Source: Allobosea sp.
Lineage (GTDB): Bacteria > Pseudomonadota > Alphaproteobacteria > Rhizobiales > Beijerinckiaceae
Assembly: GCF_017308015.1 (NCBI RefSeq)
Contig: NZ_JAFKFW010000027.1
Coordinates: forward strand, 1-64,000
DNA length: 64,000 bases
Reading direction: 5' to 3'
Of this stretch, positions 17,733 through 26,990 are shown in pieces. The notes under the pieces were generated by a model that searched no databases, was not told the DNA's origin, and saw nothing but the letters and a program-made list of their open reading frames with translations. Each line of letters opens with the position of its first letter. The stretch's first letter is position 1. A program made the position numbers and the translations under genes.

Positions 17733-19090
17733 TGTCGGAGCGTGGGAAGATCCTTGTTCGATGCAAGGAGACGGTCCCAGGCAGCCTTCGCCGCCGCTTC
17801 CGCATCCGACAGCACGGAGGATTCTTCCATGACGAGCACCTTGCCGTCGCGCATCAGGAAGTTGCCTTCGACCATCACGCCGTCAACGGCGCCAGGATCG
17901 GCATAGTGAACCAGGCTGGAAACGGCGTTGTTGATCGGGCGCAGGCGCGCATGGTTGAAATTCATGATCGTGAGATCGGCTTTCTTGCCAATTTCCAGCG
18001 TGCCGAGGTCGCCGAGCCGGTCAAGTGCCAATGCTCCGTTGCGCGTGGCGCAATCGAGGATGTCCTGCGGGGTGGGGGTGGTGCCGCCGCCGTGGCTGCC
18101 GCGATGCACGACGATGCCGAAATGCATCGCGCGGAACATGTCCTCGGTCATGTTGTCCGTGCCGAAGGCGATGTTGATGCCGCTGTCGTGGATCAGGCCG
18201 ACCTTGGCCCTGTGTGGCCCGCGCCGTGACGAATTCGCCGGGCAGTGGGCCATATGCACGCCGTGCTTGGCCAGGGTGGCGATGTCCGCCTCGTCGCAAT
18301 ACGACCAATGCGCCGCGATCAGCTTCGAATCGAGCCAGCCATTCTTGCGGAGATATTCGACCGGGCCGTCCCCCGAAAGTTTGCGGACCTGCTCAAGCTC
18401 CATCATCGACTGGCAGAGATGGACGTTCCGGCGCAGCCCGTGCTTTTCCGCGAGGTCGAGCAGTTGCCGCAGCATCCATGGCGAACAGTTGTCCGGCGCA
18501 TGCGCGGCGACCTGGCACTCGACGCGCCCGCCTTCCGAACCGTGGTATTTTTCGATCAGCTCCCGCGTGCGGGCGAGATATTGTTCGCCCCAGGCCTGGT
18601 CGTAGCGGTACTCGCCCTTTGCCATGTCGAGATTGACGGCATCGGCTGCTAGTTCGCTCAGCACGACGCGCATCCCGCTCTGAACGACGGTATCAGCGTA
18701 AGTCCCGACGAAGCGGCTGGAGTCCGATATGGTGGTGGCGCCGGAACGGATCGCCTCCAGGCAGCCGAGCTTGACCATGGCCTGGCGCTCCTCGGGCGTC
18801 ATCGCCATCGTGATCGGGCCCATATAGCCGTAGATCACCTCGCCGGAATAATCCTCGATCGTGCCGCGCATCACCGTCAGCACGAGGTGAGTGTGCGAAT
18901 TGATGAGCCCGGGCGTGATGACTTTGCCGGCTCCGTCAATCTGCTCGAAACCGGCGTATTTCGCGAGCAAGGCACTGCTGTCACCAATGTCCAGGATTTT
19001 GCCGCCGCTGATGGCGATGGCACTGTCATGGATCATGCTGCGCTGATCGTCGCAGGTGATGAGCGTGGCGCCATGGATCAATCTGTTCAA
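17729..19090 (-). CDS. Metal-dependent amidohydrolase/deaminase (first)
   Basis: 453-aa amidohydrolase-superfamily enzyme of the cytosine-deaminase/TrzN/8-oxoguanine-deaminase type. Metal ligands: HTH in LINSHTHL (about 65-70), His in VHLCQSMMELEQ, Asp in FGTDNM; AAHAPDNCSP is also conserved. These enzymes hydrolyse C-N bonds in N-heterocycles (purines, triazines, pterins). The substrate cannot be read from sequence. A TTG start follows AGGAGA with 7-base spacing. It is the last gene of the ABC-transporter operon, 77 bases after the second amidohydrolase. Confidence 0.88.
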   Translation of the reverse strand: MNRLIHGATLITCDDQRSMIHDSAIAISGGKILDIGDSSALLAKYAGFEQIDGAGKVITPGLINSHTHLVLTVMRGTIEDYSGEVIYGYMGPITMAMTPEERQAMVKLGCLEAIRSGATTISDSSRFVGTYADTVVQSGMRVVLSELAADAVNLDMAKGEYRYDQAWGEQYLARTRELIEKYHGSEGGRVECQVAAHAPDNCSPWMLRQLLDLAEKHGLRRNVHLCQSMMELEQVRKLSGDGPVEYLRKNGWLDSKLIAAHWSYCDEADIATLAKHGVHMAHCPANSSRRGPHRAKVGLIHDSGINIAFGTDNMTEDMFRAMHFGIVVHRGSHGGGTTPTPQDILDCATRNGALALDRLGDLGTLEIGKKADLTIMNFNHARLRPINNAVSSLVHYADPGAVDGVMVEGNFLMRDGKVLVMEESSVLSDAEAAAKAAWDRLLASNKDLPTLRH

Positions 19091-19166
19091 CGTATTCTCC
19101 TCTTCAGTCGCGTGTCGAAATCGTGTGGGCGCGGGCAGCTACGGATGGGATCAACGAAGCGTGTCC

Positions 19167-20585
19167 CTAGACCTGCCGTACGCCGGCGCAGAGTGCCCGG
19201 CTCAGAAGGCCGCGCTGCTCGGCGATCCGCCAGACCTTGGCCGCGGCGGCGGAGGCATCACGCATGACCGCCTTCTCATCGACGAGGGTGCTGCGACCGT
19301 TTTTGACGACCACTTTCCCATCGACGATGACCTCGGTGATGTCGGCTGCCGACCCCTTCCAGATCAGATTCTTGACGGGGTCCCAGACAGGCTGAAGATG
19401 AGGGCGCGCCATATCGATGACGAGCAGATCGGCCTTGCAGCCAGGCGCCAGCCGACCGAGATCGTTCCGCCTTAAGGCAGCGGCACCTGTGGCGGTCGCT
19501 GCCCGAACGAGTTCGTGCGCCGTGGCGGCCGTGGCGCTGCCCTCATGCAGCTTGGAAAAGAAGCCGGCGATCCGCATCTCCTCGATGAGCGCCATCGCGT
19601 GGGAATCGGTGCCTATGCCGGTGCGGATGCCGCGCCCCGCCGTACGGGAATAGGGCACGTTGACCCCCGCCCGAGCGAAGCTGACCACGCAGTTCGCTAC
19701 CGAAATATCGGCCTCGGCCATCAGGCCCAGATCGCGATCCGTGACGCGGACGCAATGCGCGGCGATCAGGTCGCGTCCCAGAAGGCCGACAGACGAGAGA
19801 TACTCGACCGGTGTCATGCCATGCCGCTGAAAGACCGTCTCGACCTCTTCCTCGGTCTGGCTCAGGTGGATGGTGACCGGGCAGCCGATCCGGTTGGCGG
19901 TTTCACGGATTGCCCGCAGGAGCTCGGGCGAGCAGGTATCGGGCGCGTGCGGGCCGAGCATCACGCGGAGGCGATCGCCTGCGGAGCCGTCGCGCCGGCG
20001 GTGCATGGCGACGACATTGTCGAGCAAGGCGGTTTCATTGCTCTTGAACTCGAAGTTCAAGGCGCCCTTGTCGTCGATCTGGACCCCGGAAGACGACATG
20101 ATGGTCGGCGCGCCATAGGCGCGGATTCCCAGCTCCTCGGCAACGTCGAAATACACTTCCTGGCGAACATTCCATTGATCGACCAATGTCGTCGTGCCGC
20201 CGCGCATGATGTCGAGCATGCCAAGAGTGACGATACTCCGCGCCTCTTCGGGCGACAGCGTCTGCAGCGTGATCTCCGCCATCGGCAGCAGAAGCTGGTA
20301 GATGATGCGGGCGAGCCAGGGCTCCTCGAAGCCCGCATCGTCCGGAATGCCACGGAACAGCGCGCCGTTCAGGCAATGCGAGTGTAGATTGACGAAGCCT
20401 GGCAGGATGAGCGCCTGCTCGTGCTCGATGACGGTCTCGGTCGCGGACGGAGCGTCTGGCGACACAGCCTCGATGGTGTTGCCGCGGATGCGCACATAGT
20501 GGTCGCGCTTGAGAACAGGCTCGCCGTCCTCCACAACCAGGACCCATGTACCTTTGACGGCGAACGTTTCGCTCTTTGCTTCCAC
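19167..20585 (-). CDS. Metal-dependent amidohydrolase/deaminase (second)
   Basis: 472-aa amidohydrolase-superfamily protein, distant paralogue of its neighbour. Ligands: HSH in VNLHSHCLNGALFRG, His in TIHLSQTEEEVE, His in LIAAHCVRVTD, Asp in GIGTDSHAM. An additional LGPHAPDTCSPELL resembles the guanine/8-oxoguanine deaminase subgroup. GTG at 20585 is chosen (weak GGAAC upstream); a GTG at 20645 would add 20 residues unlike the family. It lies 90 bases after the permease gene. Together the pair suggests a two-step deamination or dechlorination-type catabolism of an imported N-heterocycle. Confidence 0.87.
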   Translation of the reverse strand: MEAKSETFAVKGTWVLVVEDGEPVLKRDHYVRIRGNTIEAVSPDAPSATETVIEHEQALILPGFVNLHSHCLNGALFRGIPDDAGFEEPWLARIIYQLLLPMAEITLQTLSPEEARSIVTLGMLDIMRGGTTTLVDQWNVRQEVYFDVAEELGIRAYGAPTIMSSSGVQIDDKGALNFEFKSNETALLDNVVAMHRRRDGSAGDRLRVMLGPHAPDTCSPELLRAIRETANRIGCPVTIHLSQTEEEVETVFQRHGMTPVEYLSSVGLLGRDLIAAHCVRVTDRDLGLMAEADISVANCVVSFARAGVNVPYSRTAGRGIRTGIGTDSHAMALIEEMRIAGFFSKLHEGSATAATAHELVRAATATGAAALRRNDLGRLAPGCKADLLVIDMARPHLQPVWDPVKNLIWKGSAADITEVIVDGKVVVKNGRSTLVDEKAVMRDASAAAAKVWRIAEQRGLLSRALCAGVRQV

Positions 20586-20675
20586 GACACTGTTCCGTTG
20601 ATCTGAACCGAGTGTTTTCGCGAGCGGCAGACGCGGCCTACGCACCGCACCTGCCGCTCGAACGGGATGGCTGCA

Positions 20676-21452
20676 TCAGCGCTGGCGCTCGACCGGCCTA
20701 GCCCAGGGGAACAGGAAATGCTCGATGAGCACGACCGTCTGGAAGAGGCTGATGCTGGTCAAAGCCAGGATCAGAATTGCGCCGAACGCGACGGGCGTCT
20801 TGAAGTAGGCCATCGACGAGGTGATCAGGTATCCGAGCCCGTTTTCGGCCGCGACGAATTCACCCACCACGGCGCCGACAACGGCCAGCGTGATCGCTAC
20901 CTTGATACCGGAGAAGATGAACGGGATTGCGTAAGGCAGGCGAATGCTCAGCAATTCCCGCACGCGCGATGCCCTGACGGAGCGGGCCAGTTCGATGTAT
21001 TCCGGCGGCACGGAGACCAGCCCGGTCGTGATCGAGATGACGAGGGGAAAGAAGGAGATCAGGAAGGTGACGATGATCTTCGGAAGATCGTTCGCTCCCA
21101 GCATCACGATGAGAATCGGAGCCAAGGCCACCTTTGGAACCGACTGCGTCAACACCAATAGTGGATAGATCGCCACCGACATTATGCGCGAATAGGCGAT
21201 CGTGATCGCCAGCGGCAGGCTGACGCAAAGCGCCAGCGTAAAGCCCAGGCCGATCGTGCGTAATGTCGAGGCGATGTGATGAATGAGATTCCATCCCAGG
21301 ACTGTCGTGTCGTTCCAGATCTTGCTCGGGGCCGGAAGAAGATATTCCGGGATCGTGAAGATCTTGACGCTGAGTTCCCAGAAACAGCCCAGAAGCAGCA
21401 ATGTGACAGCGGGGATACCAATCTCGCGGATAGCCTTTTTGTATTTATGCAT
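20676..21452 (-). CDS. ABC transporter permease (SsuC/TauC type)
   Basis: 258-aa inner-membrane permease of the BPD-transporter family with about six helices. The EAA-like motif region is ARSVRASRVRELLSIRLPYAIPFI. Homologues import sulfonates, taurine, thiamine precursors, riboflavin or purine-like compounds. It overlaps the upstream ATPase gene by 8 bases, so both come from one operon with the amidohydrolases. Substrate is unknown. Confidence 0.92.
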   Translation of the reverse strand: MHKYKKAIREIGIPAVTLLLLGCFWELSVKIFTIPEYLLPAPSKIWNDTTVLGWNLIHHIASTLRTIGLGFTLALCVSLPLAITIAYSRIMSVAIYPLLVLTQSVPKVALAPILIVMLGANDLPKIIVTFLISFFPLVISITTGLVSVPPEYIELARSVRASRVRELLSIRLPYAIPFIFSGIKVAITLAVVGAVVGEFVAAENGLGYLITSSMAYFKTPVAFGAILILALTSISLFQTVVLIEHFLFPWARPVERQR

Positions 21453-22224
21453 GACGAGCCCCGGCCGTGAGATTGGGGTTGTAGATCAGATTGCGGATCC
21501 GATTGCAGCAGCGACGGAACTCGGGATCTTCTTCGGATTCGAAATCACGCGGGCGCGACAGCGGTACGGTCACGATCTCCGCAATCCGGCCGGGTCGCGG
21601 GGACATGACCACGACCCTGTCGCCGAGGAGGACGGCCTCCGGAATCGAATGGGTAACGAAGAGGATTGTTTTCTTGTCGGCATTCCAGATGCGCAGCAGC
21701 TCGATCGACATCTGCTCGCGGGTGAGGGCGTCGAGCGCTCCGAAGGGCTCATCCATCAGAATCAGCTTCGGCTGATGGACAAGCGCCCGGCAGATGGCGG
21801 CGCGCTGTTGCATGCCGCCTGACAATTGCCGTGGCCGATGCTGCATGAAATCGCCCAGCCCAACCATGGTCAGCAGGCTTTTGGCGCGTTCCGTAGCCTT
21901 GGCGTCCAGCCTGCCCATCATCTTCAGGGGGAACAGCACATTGTCGAGAATGGTGGCCCAGGGCAGAAGCGTGGGTGCCTGAAACACGATGCCCATGTCG
22001 GCGCGAGGTTCTTTGACCGTCTCCCCGTCAATGACGACAGAGCCACCCGACGGCTTGATCAACCCTGAAATCAGCCGCAACAAGGTCGACTTGCCGCAGC
22101 CGGAAGGGCCGACGATGGTAACGATCTCATTGTCGGCGATGTCCAGGGAGACGTCGGTGAGCGCTGTGACCTTGCCGCCGTCTTCAGCCACGAAGACCTG
22201 TGACAGGTCCGATACTTCAATCAT
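21445..22224 (-). CDS. ABC transporter ATP-binding protein (SsuB/TauB type)
   Basis: 259-aa nucleotide-binding subunit. Walker A GPSGCGKST, Q-loop region VFQAPTLLPWATI, signature LSGGMQQRAAICRAL, Walker B LILMDEPFGALD and switch His in FVTHSIPEAV. It energises the adjacent permease. It is the first gene of the minus-strand operon ATPase-permease-amidohydrolase-amidohydrolase. Inverted repeats at 22261-22303 lie just upstream. Confidence 0.95.
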   Translation of the reverse strand: MIEVSDLSQVFVAEDGGKVTALTDVSLDIADNEIVTIVGPSGCGKSTLLRLISGLIKPSGGSVVIDGETVKEPRADMGIVFQAPTLLPWATILDNVLFPLKMMGRLDAKATERAKSLLTMVGLGDFMQHRPRQLSGGMQQRAAICRALVHQPKLILMDEPFGALDALTREQMSIELLRIWNADKKTILFVTHSIPEAVLLGDRVVVMSPRPGRIAEIVTVPLSRPRDFESEEDPEFRRCCNRIRNLIYNPNLTAGARHA

Positions 22225-22260
22225 ACAATATTCTCCCGCCCATTCTGATTAATAACCGTA

Positions 22261-22303
22261 GGAATCGTCATACGCAGAGGCGATTCCGTATCGGAATTAT
22301 TCC
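22261..22303. promoter_or_regulatory. Inverted repeats upstream of the ABC operon
   Basis: GGAATCG (22261-22267) and CGATTCC (22281-22287) form a perfect 7-bp inverted repeat with a 13-bp spacer. A further 11-bp palindrome GGAATTATTCC occupies 22293-22303. Both lie 37-80 bases upstream of the ATPase start and share the GGAAT core, so they look like regulator half-sites. The binder is unknown; they differ from the LysR-type sites at 22736 and 25223. Confidence 0.5.
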
Positions 22304-22735
22304 TCTTTGATTTCCTAGATTGTCCAGATATCGAGATATTTACGATCAGGAAGCGCAATTATAGTAAGTTGTGTTTGTTGAGTTGTTGGAGTGCGAGGCG
22401 CCTCCTGCGCAGGATTCCAGAGGTCGGCGTTACGCGGAATGCGGGTCGACGCGCTGAGTGAGGGCCGGGCCTGCGCATCGCCGTCGCGGGTGATCCGATA
22501 TTCGCGCGAAGCGCGTCGGCTGCTGCGTTGCGGCGAGGAGCCGATATTGGCTTGGAAGAGCCGTCGATCCCGAGTTGCCACAGCGCGATCATGAATAATG
22601 CGATCGGCAAGGCCGCCATCGCCAGCTATTTCAAGGCCGAAACCGCTCATTCCCGTCGCTTGCCCGATTTATTGTGCTGTCAAACCCTACCGTCAAAGTG
22701 TGGTATTGCATTCATGCGAAATTGCGCTAGGGGCA
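22304..22735. other. Long divergent intergenic region
   Basis: About 430 bases between the ABC operon and lysR hold no convincing gene. Overlapping frames on both strands (for example minus-strand 22359-22619) lack family signatures and good ribosome binding sites. The part next to the ABC operon is AT-rich, as expected of promoters. Confidence 0.5.
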
Positions 22736-22748
22736 TAACATGGTGTTA
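22736..22748. promoter_or_regulatory. LysR-type T-N11-A operator over the lysR start
   Basis: TAACATGGTGTTA is a perfect 5-bp inverted repeat with a 3-bp spacer in T-N11-A form. It contains the lysR start codon (22740), an ideal place for autorepression. The same TAACA-N3-TGTTA pattern recurs at 25223-25235 upstream of the binding-protein gene. Confidence 0.65.
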
Positions 22749-23645
22749 AGAGCCCCCATGCCCCTCAACCTCCGGCAGATCGAGGTTTTCCGAGCCGTCA
22801 TGGTCACGGGGGCGATCAGCGGGGCGGCGCGGTTGTTGAGAGTGTCGCAGCCGGCCGTCAGCCGCCTTGTCGCGCATACGGAAGACCGGCTGCAGGCACG
22901 CCTGTTCGAGCGGCGAAAGGGGCGGCTGCATCCGACGCCGGAGGCGCAGCGCCTGTTCCAGGAGGTCGACGACGTCTATCGCGGCGTCCAGCGTGTCAAT
23001 GATCTGGCGCGCGACCTGCTACGGCGGAGCACGGGTTATCTCAGCGTGGTGGCAAGCACGAGTCCTGGCCACCTGCTGGCGCCGAAGGCAATCGCCGAGT
23101 TTCGGCGGCGCCAGCCGGAGGTACTTTTCCGGCTCGAGATTCTGACGATGGAAGAAGTCACCCGCCAGCTGATTTCAGGGCATGCTGACATCGCGCTGAC
23201 CATCCTGCCGATCACCCATCCAAGCCTCCAGGCGACGAAGATCGCCGATAGCCGTCTGGTCTGCGTTGCGCCGGCTGGACATCCGCTCGAGCGATTGGCG
23301 ACCGTCACGGCAGCCGATATCGCCGGTTATCCGCTGATCGGCTACTCGCGCGAGAGCCCCTATGGAGCCCTGGTCGCGGAAGCCTTCAAAGACACGGATC
23401 GCCAGCCCGATATCGCGATCGAGGTGAGGCTTACTCAAGTCGCCTGCTCGCTTGTCGCAGCAGGAGCGGGAGTTGCGCTCGTCGACGAGTTCGCGGCTCG
23501 CGGTGTTCTCTCGTCGGATCTGATCGTGCGACCCGTCGAGCCGCTGGTGCCGATCACCTTGACCGCTGTAAATGCAGGTACAGCGCCGCTGTCACGTCTC
23601 GCGCTGGACTTCGTCGAAATCGTGCGCGAACTGGCGCAGGGTTGA
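22740..23645 (+). CDS. LysR-family transcriptional regulator
   Basis: 301-aa regulator: winged HTH at residues about 10-68 (LRQIEVFRAVMVTGAISGAA, LRVSQPAVSRLV), then a periplasmic-binding-fold effector domain (about 95-295). ATG 22740 is preferred because AGGGG ends 6 bases upstream; ATG 22758 is an alternative. It is divergent from the ABC/amidohydrolase operon and convergent with the binding-protein gene. Shared operator-like repeats suggest it controls itself and the binding-protein gene, with the imported compound or a product as effector. Confidence 0.93.
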   Translation: MVLRAPMPLNLRQIEVFRAVMVTGAISGAARLLRVSQPAVSRLVAHTEDRLQARLFERRKGRLHPTPEAQRLFQEVDDVYRGVQRVNDLARDLLRRSTGYLSVVASTSPGHLLAPKAIAEFRRRQPEVLFRLEILTMEEVTRQLISGHADIALTILPITHPSLQATKIADSRLVCVAPAGHPLERLATVTAADIAGYPLIGYSRESPYGALVAEAFKDTDRQPDIAIEVRLTQVACSLVAAGAGVALVDEFAARGVLSSDLIVRPVEPLVPITLTAVNAGTAPLSRLALDFVEIVRELAQG

Positions 23646-24121
23646 CGTAGCCCGGCAGGCCTGAGGGCGGATCGCAAGCGCGTTGGGCGATGGAAAGCAT
23701 CGACTTTGCCGATGCGCCAACCCGAAAAGCCGGGGAAAGCCGGCGGAAGCGCCTCTCGGAGCTGTTCTTTCATCGAGCAGGCTTGGGAGCGCGGGACGGC
23801 CGGCAAGTCGGGTTATGCCTGAAAGCGGCATATCGGCGGCGCCGGAGTGGGTAACGGAACAGCCGAGCAGCCAAGCAGGCCATGGATCGCGCGCGCAGCG
23901 ATCCCGATGGATAGGTTCGCCCTGTGCGCCGACACCGGTTATCGGGGATTGTTTGCTGCACAGCCGATCCGGTTGCCGGCTTCTTCGGCATGATCGGCTC
24001 AAAAAGAATATCGGAGCGGCGATTCCGGGAAGGCAGAAAGCGCACGAGGCCAACAGGTCTCGTGCGCGGACCGGACATGCCGGATCATGTGTCCGAACGG
24101 CGTGCTCGGCGCGGGCTCTGT
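23646..24121. other. Intergenic region between convergent genes
   Basis: About 475 bases between the 3' ends of lysR and the binding-protein gene. Open frames on both strands here lack recognisable domains. I see no clear intrinsic terminator with a T-run and no repeat shared with the rest of the window. Confidence 0.45.
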
Positions 24122-25117
24122 TTACTTCTTGGTCGGCAAGAAGCTTGTGTCGACCGCGTCGCTGGGGTTGGCGTTCGGATCGAGTTCCTGAGCCTTTGCG
24201 ACGATGGCATAGGTCTCCTTCAACCTGGCATCGTTGATGCCGCCGAGACCGTCCTTTGCCGCGACATCGTTGAAGACGTATTTCAGGACGAGGCTGAAGG
24301 TGCCGAGGCAATCCTCGAGGATGACCTCAGGGTTCATCTTGACCGTTGCCTTGCAGGCGGCTTCGGGGTCCTTCTGGGCTCCATGCCAGGCTTCGAGCGT
24401 CGCCGCAACGAAGGCGCGAAGCATCTCCGGGCGATCCTTGATCATCTTTTCCGAGGCATGCACGGCGTTCGAGTAGATCGAGAAGCCGACATCGGAGAAC
24501 GGCAGGACGCGGATCTCCTTCCCGACCTTCTTGGCTTGCTTGTTGATGAAGTAATAGTGAGACGCATAGAACGGAGCAGCATCGATCTGGCCGCTGATCA
24601 GCAATGGGCCCATGGATGCGGCATCGACCGTCACCCAACGAATCTTGTCAGCATCTGTCCCCGACCGTTTGGCGATCTCGGGAAAGTAGAGCTTGTGGCT
24701 GTTGCCCGGCGTGATTCCAATTTTCTTGTTTTCGAGGCCGGAGAAATTGGTGATGCCGGAATCGGTCATGACGAACAAGGAATGCGGCGACGTGCTCTGC
24801 ACGGTTGCGATCATCTTGACGGGCAGTTTCTGCTGCGCGCGCGCCGTGAACAGAGCCGATGCATCCGCCAGGCCGACATCGGCTGCGCCGCCTGCCAGCT
24901 TCATCAGTGTATCGCCCGAGCCCAGGCCCTTGGTGATACGCAGCTCAATCCCGTGCTTCTCGTAGATGCCGGACTGGACCCCAAAAAAATAGGCCGAGTA
25001 GCCAGGGCCCGGCAGGAAATCGAGCGCCAGATGCATTTTTTCCGCGGCTGCAGCAGAAACAGTTCCGGCGCCGATCATGCCGGCAACAAGCATTCCGGTG
25101 ATGAACTTTGATGTCAT
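24122..25117 (-). CDS. ABC transporter periplasmic substrate-binding protein (NMT1/SsuA type)
   Basis: 331-aa secreted binding protein. The signal peptide is MTSKFITGMLVAGMIGAGTV followed by SAAAAEK, with cleavage probably after AAA. The mature protein starts with the family phrase LALDFLPGPGYSAYFFG, and GGAADVGLADASALF gives the ligand-cleft loop. The family (PF09084/PF13379) includes thiamine-precursor, riboflavin and sulfonate binders. An AGGAGAAGG Shine-Dalgarno supports ATG 25117. It is unlinked in operon terms from its presumed ATPase and permease, but carries the same operator type as lysR about 106 bases upstream. Confidence 0.9.
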   Translation of the reverse strand: MTSKFITGMLVAGMIGAGTVSAAAAEKMHLALDFLPGPGYSAYFFGVQSGIYEKHGIELRITKGLGSGDTLMKLAGGAADVGLADASALFTARAQQKLPVKMIATVQSTSPHSLFVMTDSGITNFSGLENKKIGITPGNSHKLYFPEIAKRSGTDADKIRWVTVDAASMGPLLISGQIDAAPFYASHYYFINKQAKKVGKEIRVLPFSDVGFSIYSNAVHASEKMIKDRPEMLRAFVAATLEAWHGAQKDPEAACKATVKMNPEVILEDCLGTFSLVLKYVFNDVAAKDGLGGINDARLKETYAIVAKAQELDPNANPSDAVDTSFLPTKK

Positions 25118-25222
25118 AGGGGCCTTCTCCTCGCGCACTGCCCGCCGTTGCGGGAAGCCAATACACGGAGACGCTAGCTGGCAACATGAAATTCCGAGGC
25201 ATGCCATTTTAATGTGAACCCA

Positions 25223-25235
25223 TAACAACCTGTTA
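25223..25235. promoter_or_regulatory. LysR-type T-N11-A operator upstream of the binding-protein gene
   Basis: TAACAACCTGTTA is a perfect 5-bp inverted repeat with 3-bp spacer, the same TAACA-N3-TGTTA pattern as at the lysR start. It overlaps a second inverted repeat, CAACCT-GTTA-AGGTTG (25226-25241). Its distance to the start codon (about 106 bases) suits an activator site. Confidence 0.65.
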
Positions 25236-25946
25236 AGGTTGGATGCATGCGGGAATGTGCGTCGCGGTGCGGAAGCGAAAAACCTGCGTGAGCCTGGAGC
25301 GGTTCCGCGATTTCCCGAATCGTGGGGCCGCTCGCGGTTTTCGTCTCATTGTATTCCGCTCCCGCAAAGCGGAGGCTGCTGCGCTCGAAATACGCCAGAA
25401 GCACGCTTATCGTCGGCCGGAAGCGCCCTATGCCTGGCGGGCCGTGATCGATGACGGTCAACTGCTCGAAAATGCACGATTATCCTCAAACGAGCTGCTT
25501 CCGTGTCGGAGAGGCCCGGCGATGCCAGCAACAGGCAGTCGGCGACAACCCGCTGGAGGCGCCTGCGTGGCTTTGCAACTGTCCCGGAGCCTGTTGAATC
25601 GCTGTGTAGGGGGCTCTGCCGGTTCACCCGCGCCGCGATGCCGGGCGCTGTGGCATACCAGCGTTACCGACGATGCGGTGGCACATCCTGCCTTGTGCGA
25701 TTGACGTCATGGCGCAGGAAACCTGCGGGAGCTTCCCTCGCGCTTTCTGTTTAGGCCGGGCAGCGCCTAAGCGCGTGGCGTCGTTCATCGGTCGCCGCAT
25801 GCAACCACGGCGACGGCCATCGGCGCGGACTCTCCGTTGATCTTCTTCCGCCTCCGGAGGTGACCTGCTCAGTCCAGATGAGTCCACCCGGCATGATCGG
25901 ATCGCCGCTCGGGGGTATCACCGTTTCGCTTCCCCCTTGGATGGCC
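25236..25946. other. Gene-poor stretch
   Basis: About 700 bases without a supported gene. Frames up to 150 codons exist on the plus strand (25243-25704) and shorter ones on the minus strand. None has a domain, signal peptide or good ribosome binding site, and base use is less biased than in neighbouring genes. Probably decayed sequence. Confidence 0.45.
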
Positions 25947-26360
25947 TCAAGCGTAGGTCGGGTGCGGCTCGCGGACACCCAGGACGGTCAGGCGTTTCAT
26001 CTCGCCCGAACGGGTTTCCCAGTTCATCGCGGCGCCAACGGAGAGGCCGATCAGAGCCGTGCCGATGGGCGTCAGGATCGAGATCCTGCCTGAAGCCTTA
26101 TCTGCCGCGTCCGGGTAGGCCATCGTCACGGTTTGGCTTTTTCCCGTGGTTTCGTCGCGATACACGACTTCGCTGCCCATGCAGACGACATCGACAGGAT
26201 AACGGCCCGGTTTCAGGACTTGAGCCCGCTCAAGCTCCTTGCCGAGAGCATCTGCCAGGTCCGGCGCCGCACGCTCGGCCGAGCGTGCGAGACGACTCAG
26301 CCGCTCGTAATCAGCCGCGCTCAAACGCACGCGCGGCGCGCCGGAACGAACAATCGCCAC
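25947..26360 (-). CDS. rnk: Rnk-type nucleoside diphosphate kinase regulator
   Basis: 137-aa member of the GreA/GreB C-terminal-domain family lacking the long coiled coil of Gre factors. The N-terminal helical pair (RLSAADYERLSRLARSAE) is followed by the FKBP-like domain with VVCMGSEVVYRDE, VTMAYPDAAD and ISILTPIGTALIGL. Rnk binds RNA polymerase and in E. coli influences Ndk levels. A GTG start is supported by an AGGAGG site. A small acidic ORF lies 30 bases upstream. Confidence 0.9.
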   Translation of the reverse strand: MAIVRSGAPRVRLSAADYERLSRLARSAERAAPDLADALGKELERAQVLKPGRYPVDVVCMGSEVVYRDETTGKSQTVTMAYPDAADKASGRISILTPIGTALIGLSVGAAMNWETRSGEMKRLTVLGVREPHPTYA

Positions 26361-26390
26361 TGTGTCCTCCTTTGTCTCGTGCTTGGTTGC

Positions 26391-26627
26391 TCAGGCTGCG
26401 CTCGGACCCGGATCATCATCCTCATCGATCGGTCCCGCGCCTGTCGGCGCAGCGGGCACCCGGCGGAAACCGGCATCAGTCGGTTTGGGCGGAGAGGTAT
26501 CCTCTCGTGAGCTTACGAGGCGCAGAAACGGGTGAGGCGCCGTCCGAACCTGCAAGCCTCTTTCTTCGTTCTGGTCGTCAGGCTGATTCGTGCGATCGAT
26601 CATGAGCGAGGTCTCCAGGGTCAGCAT
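26391..26627 (-). CDS. Small hydrophilic ORF, unknown
   Basis: 78-codon frame with a disordered, Pro/Asp-rich protein ending PIDEDDDPGPSAA; a second in-frame ATG (26603) would give 70 residues. No domain is recognised and neither start has a clear Shine-Dalgarno. Proximity to rnk (30 bases) and the ordered codon pattern give weak support. Confidence 0.3.
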   Translation of the reverse strand: MLTLETSLMIDRTNQPDDQNEERGLQVRTAPHPFLRLVSSREDTSPPKPTDAGFRRVPAAPTGAGPIDEDDDPGPSAA

Positions 26628-26990
26628 TCGAGAGCGAGCCGTGAGATTCGGCGGTGGAAGATTCTGCTGGCCTGCTCAACATGACGAGGCGTACCGTCCC
26701 GAGAACGGGACATCGTTACAGAGCACAGCGCTTGTTCGGCGATGTCGACATGCCGCGAACTCGAATTGCGACGAGCCCGGAGAGCCTAGTTCGCGATCGA
26801 CCGGCGAACGCGCAATGCACCCCTGAAGAGGATTTCAAAAGTCATCATAAGATCAATGTAGCAATATATCGATATAAAGTCAAATTTGCATATTCTCTAG
26901 ACTTGAGATTTTTTGTATAGATTCAACCTTATATAGGAACAATAAAAATAATCCCTATCTATGAAGTAACTAATATAGAAGGAGAGTGAT
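26628..26990. other. Intergenic region with AT-rich promoter segment
   Basis: No gene is supported. The last 150 bases (about 26840-26985) are strikingly AT-rich compared with the flanks, with several A/T runs and TATA-like hexamers, directly before the XRE-like gene. This looks like a transferred or H-NS-like-silenced promoter segment. Confidence 0.5.
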
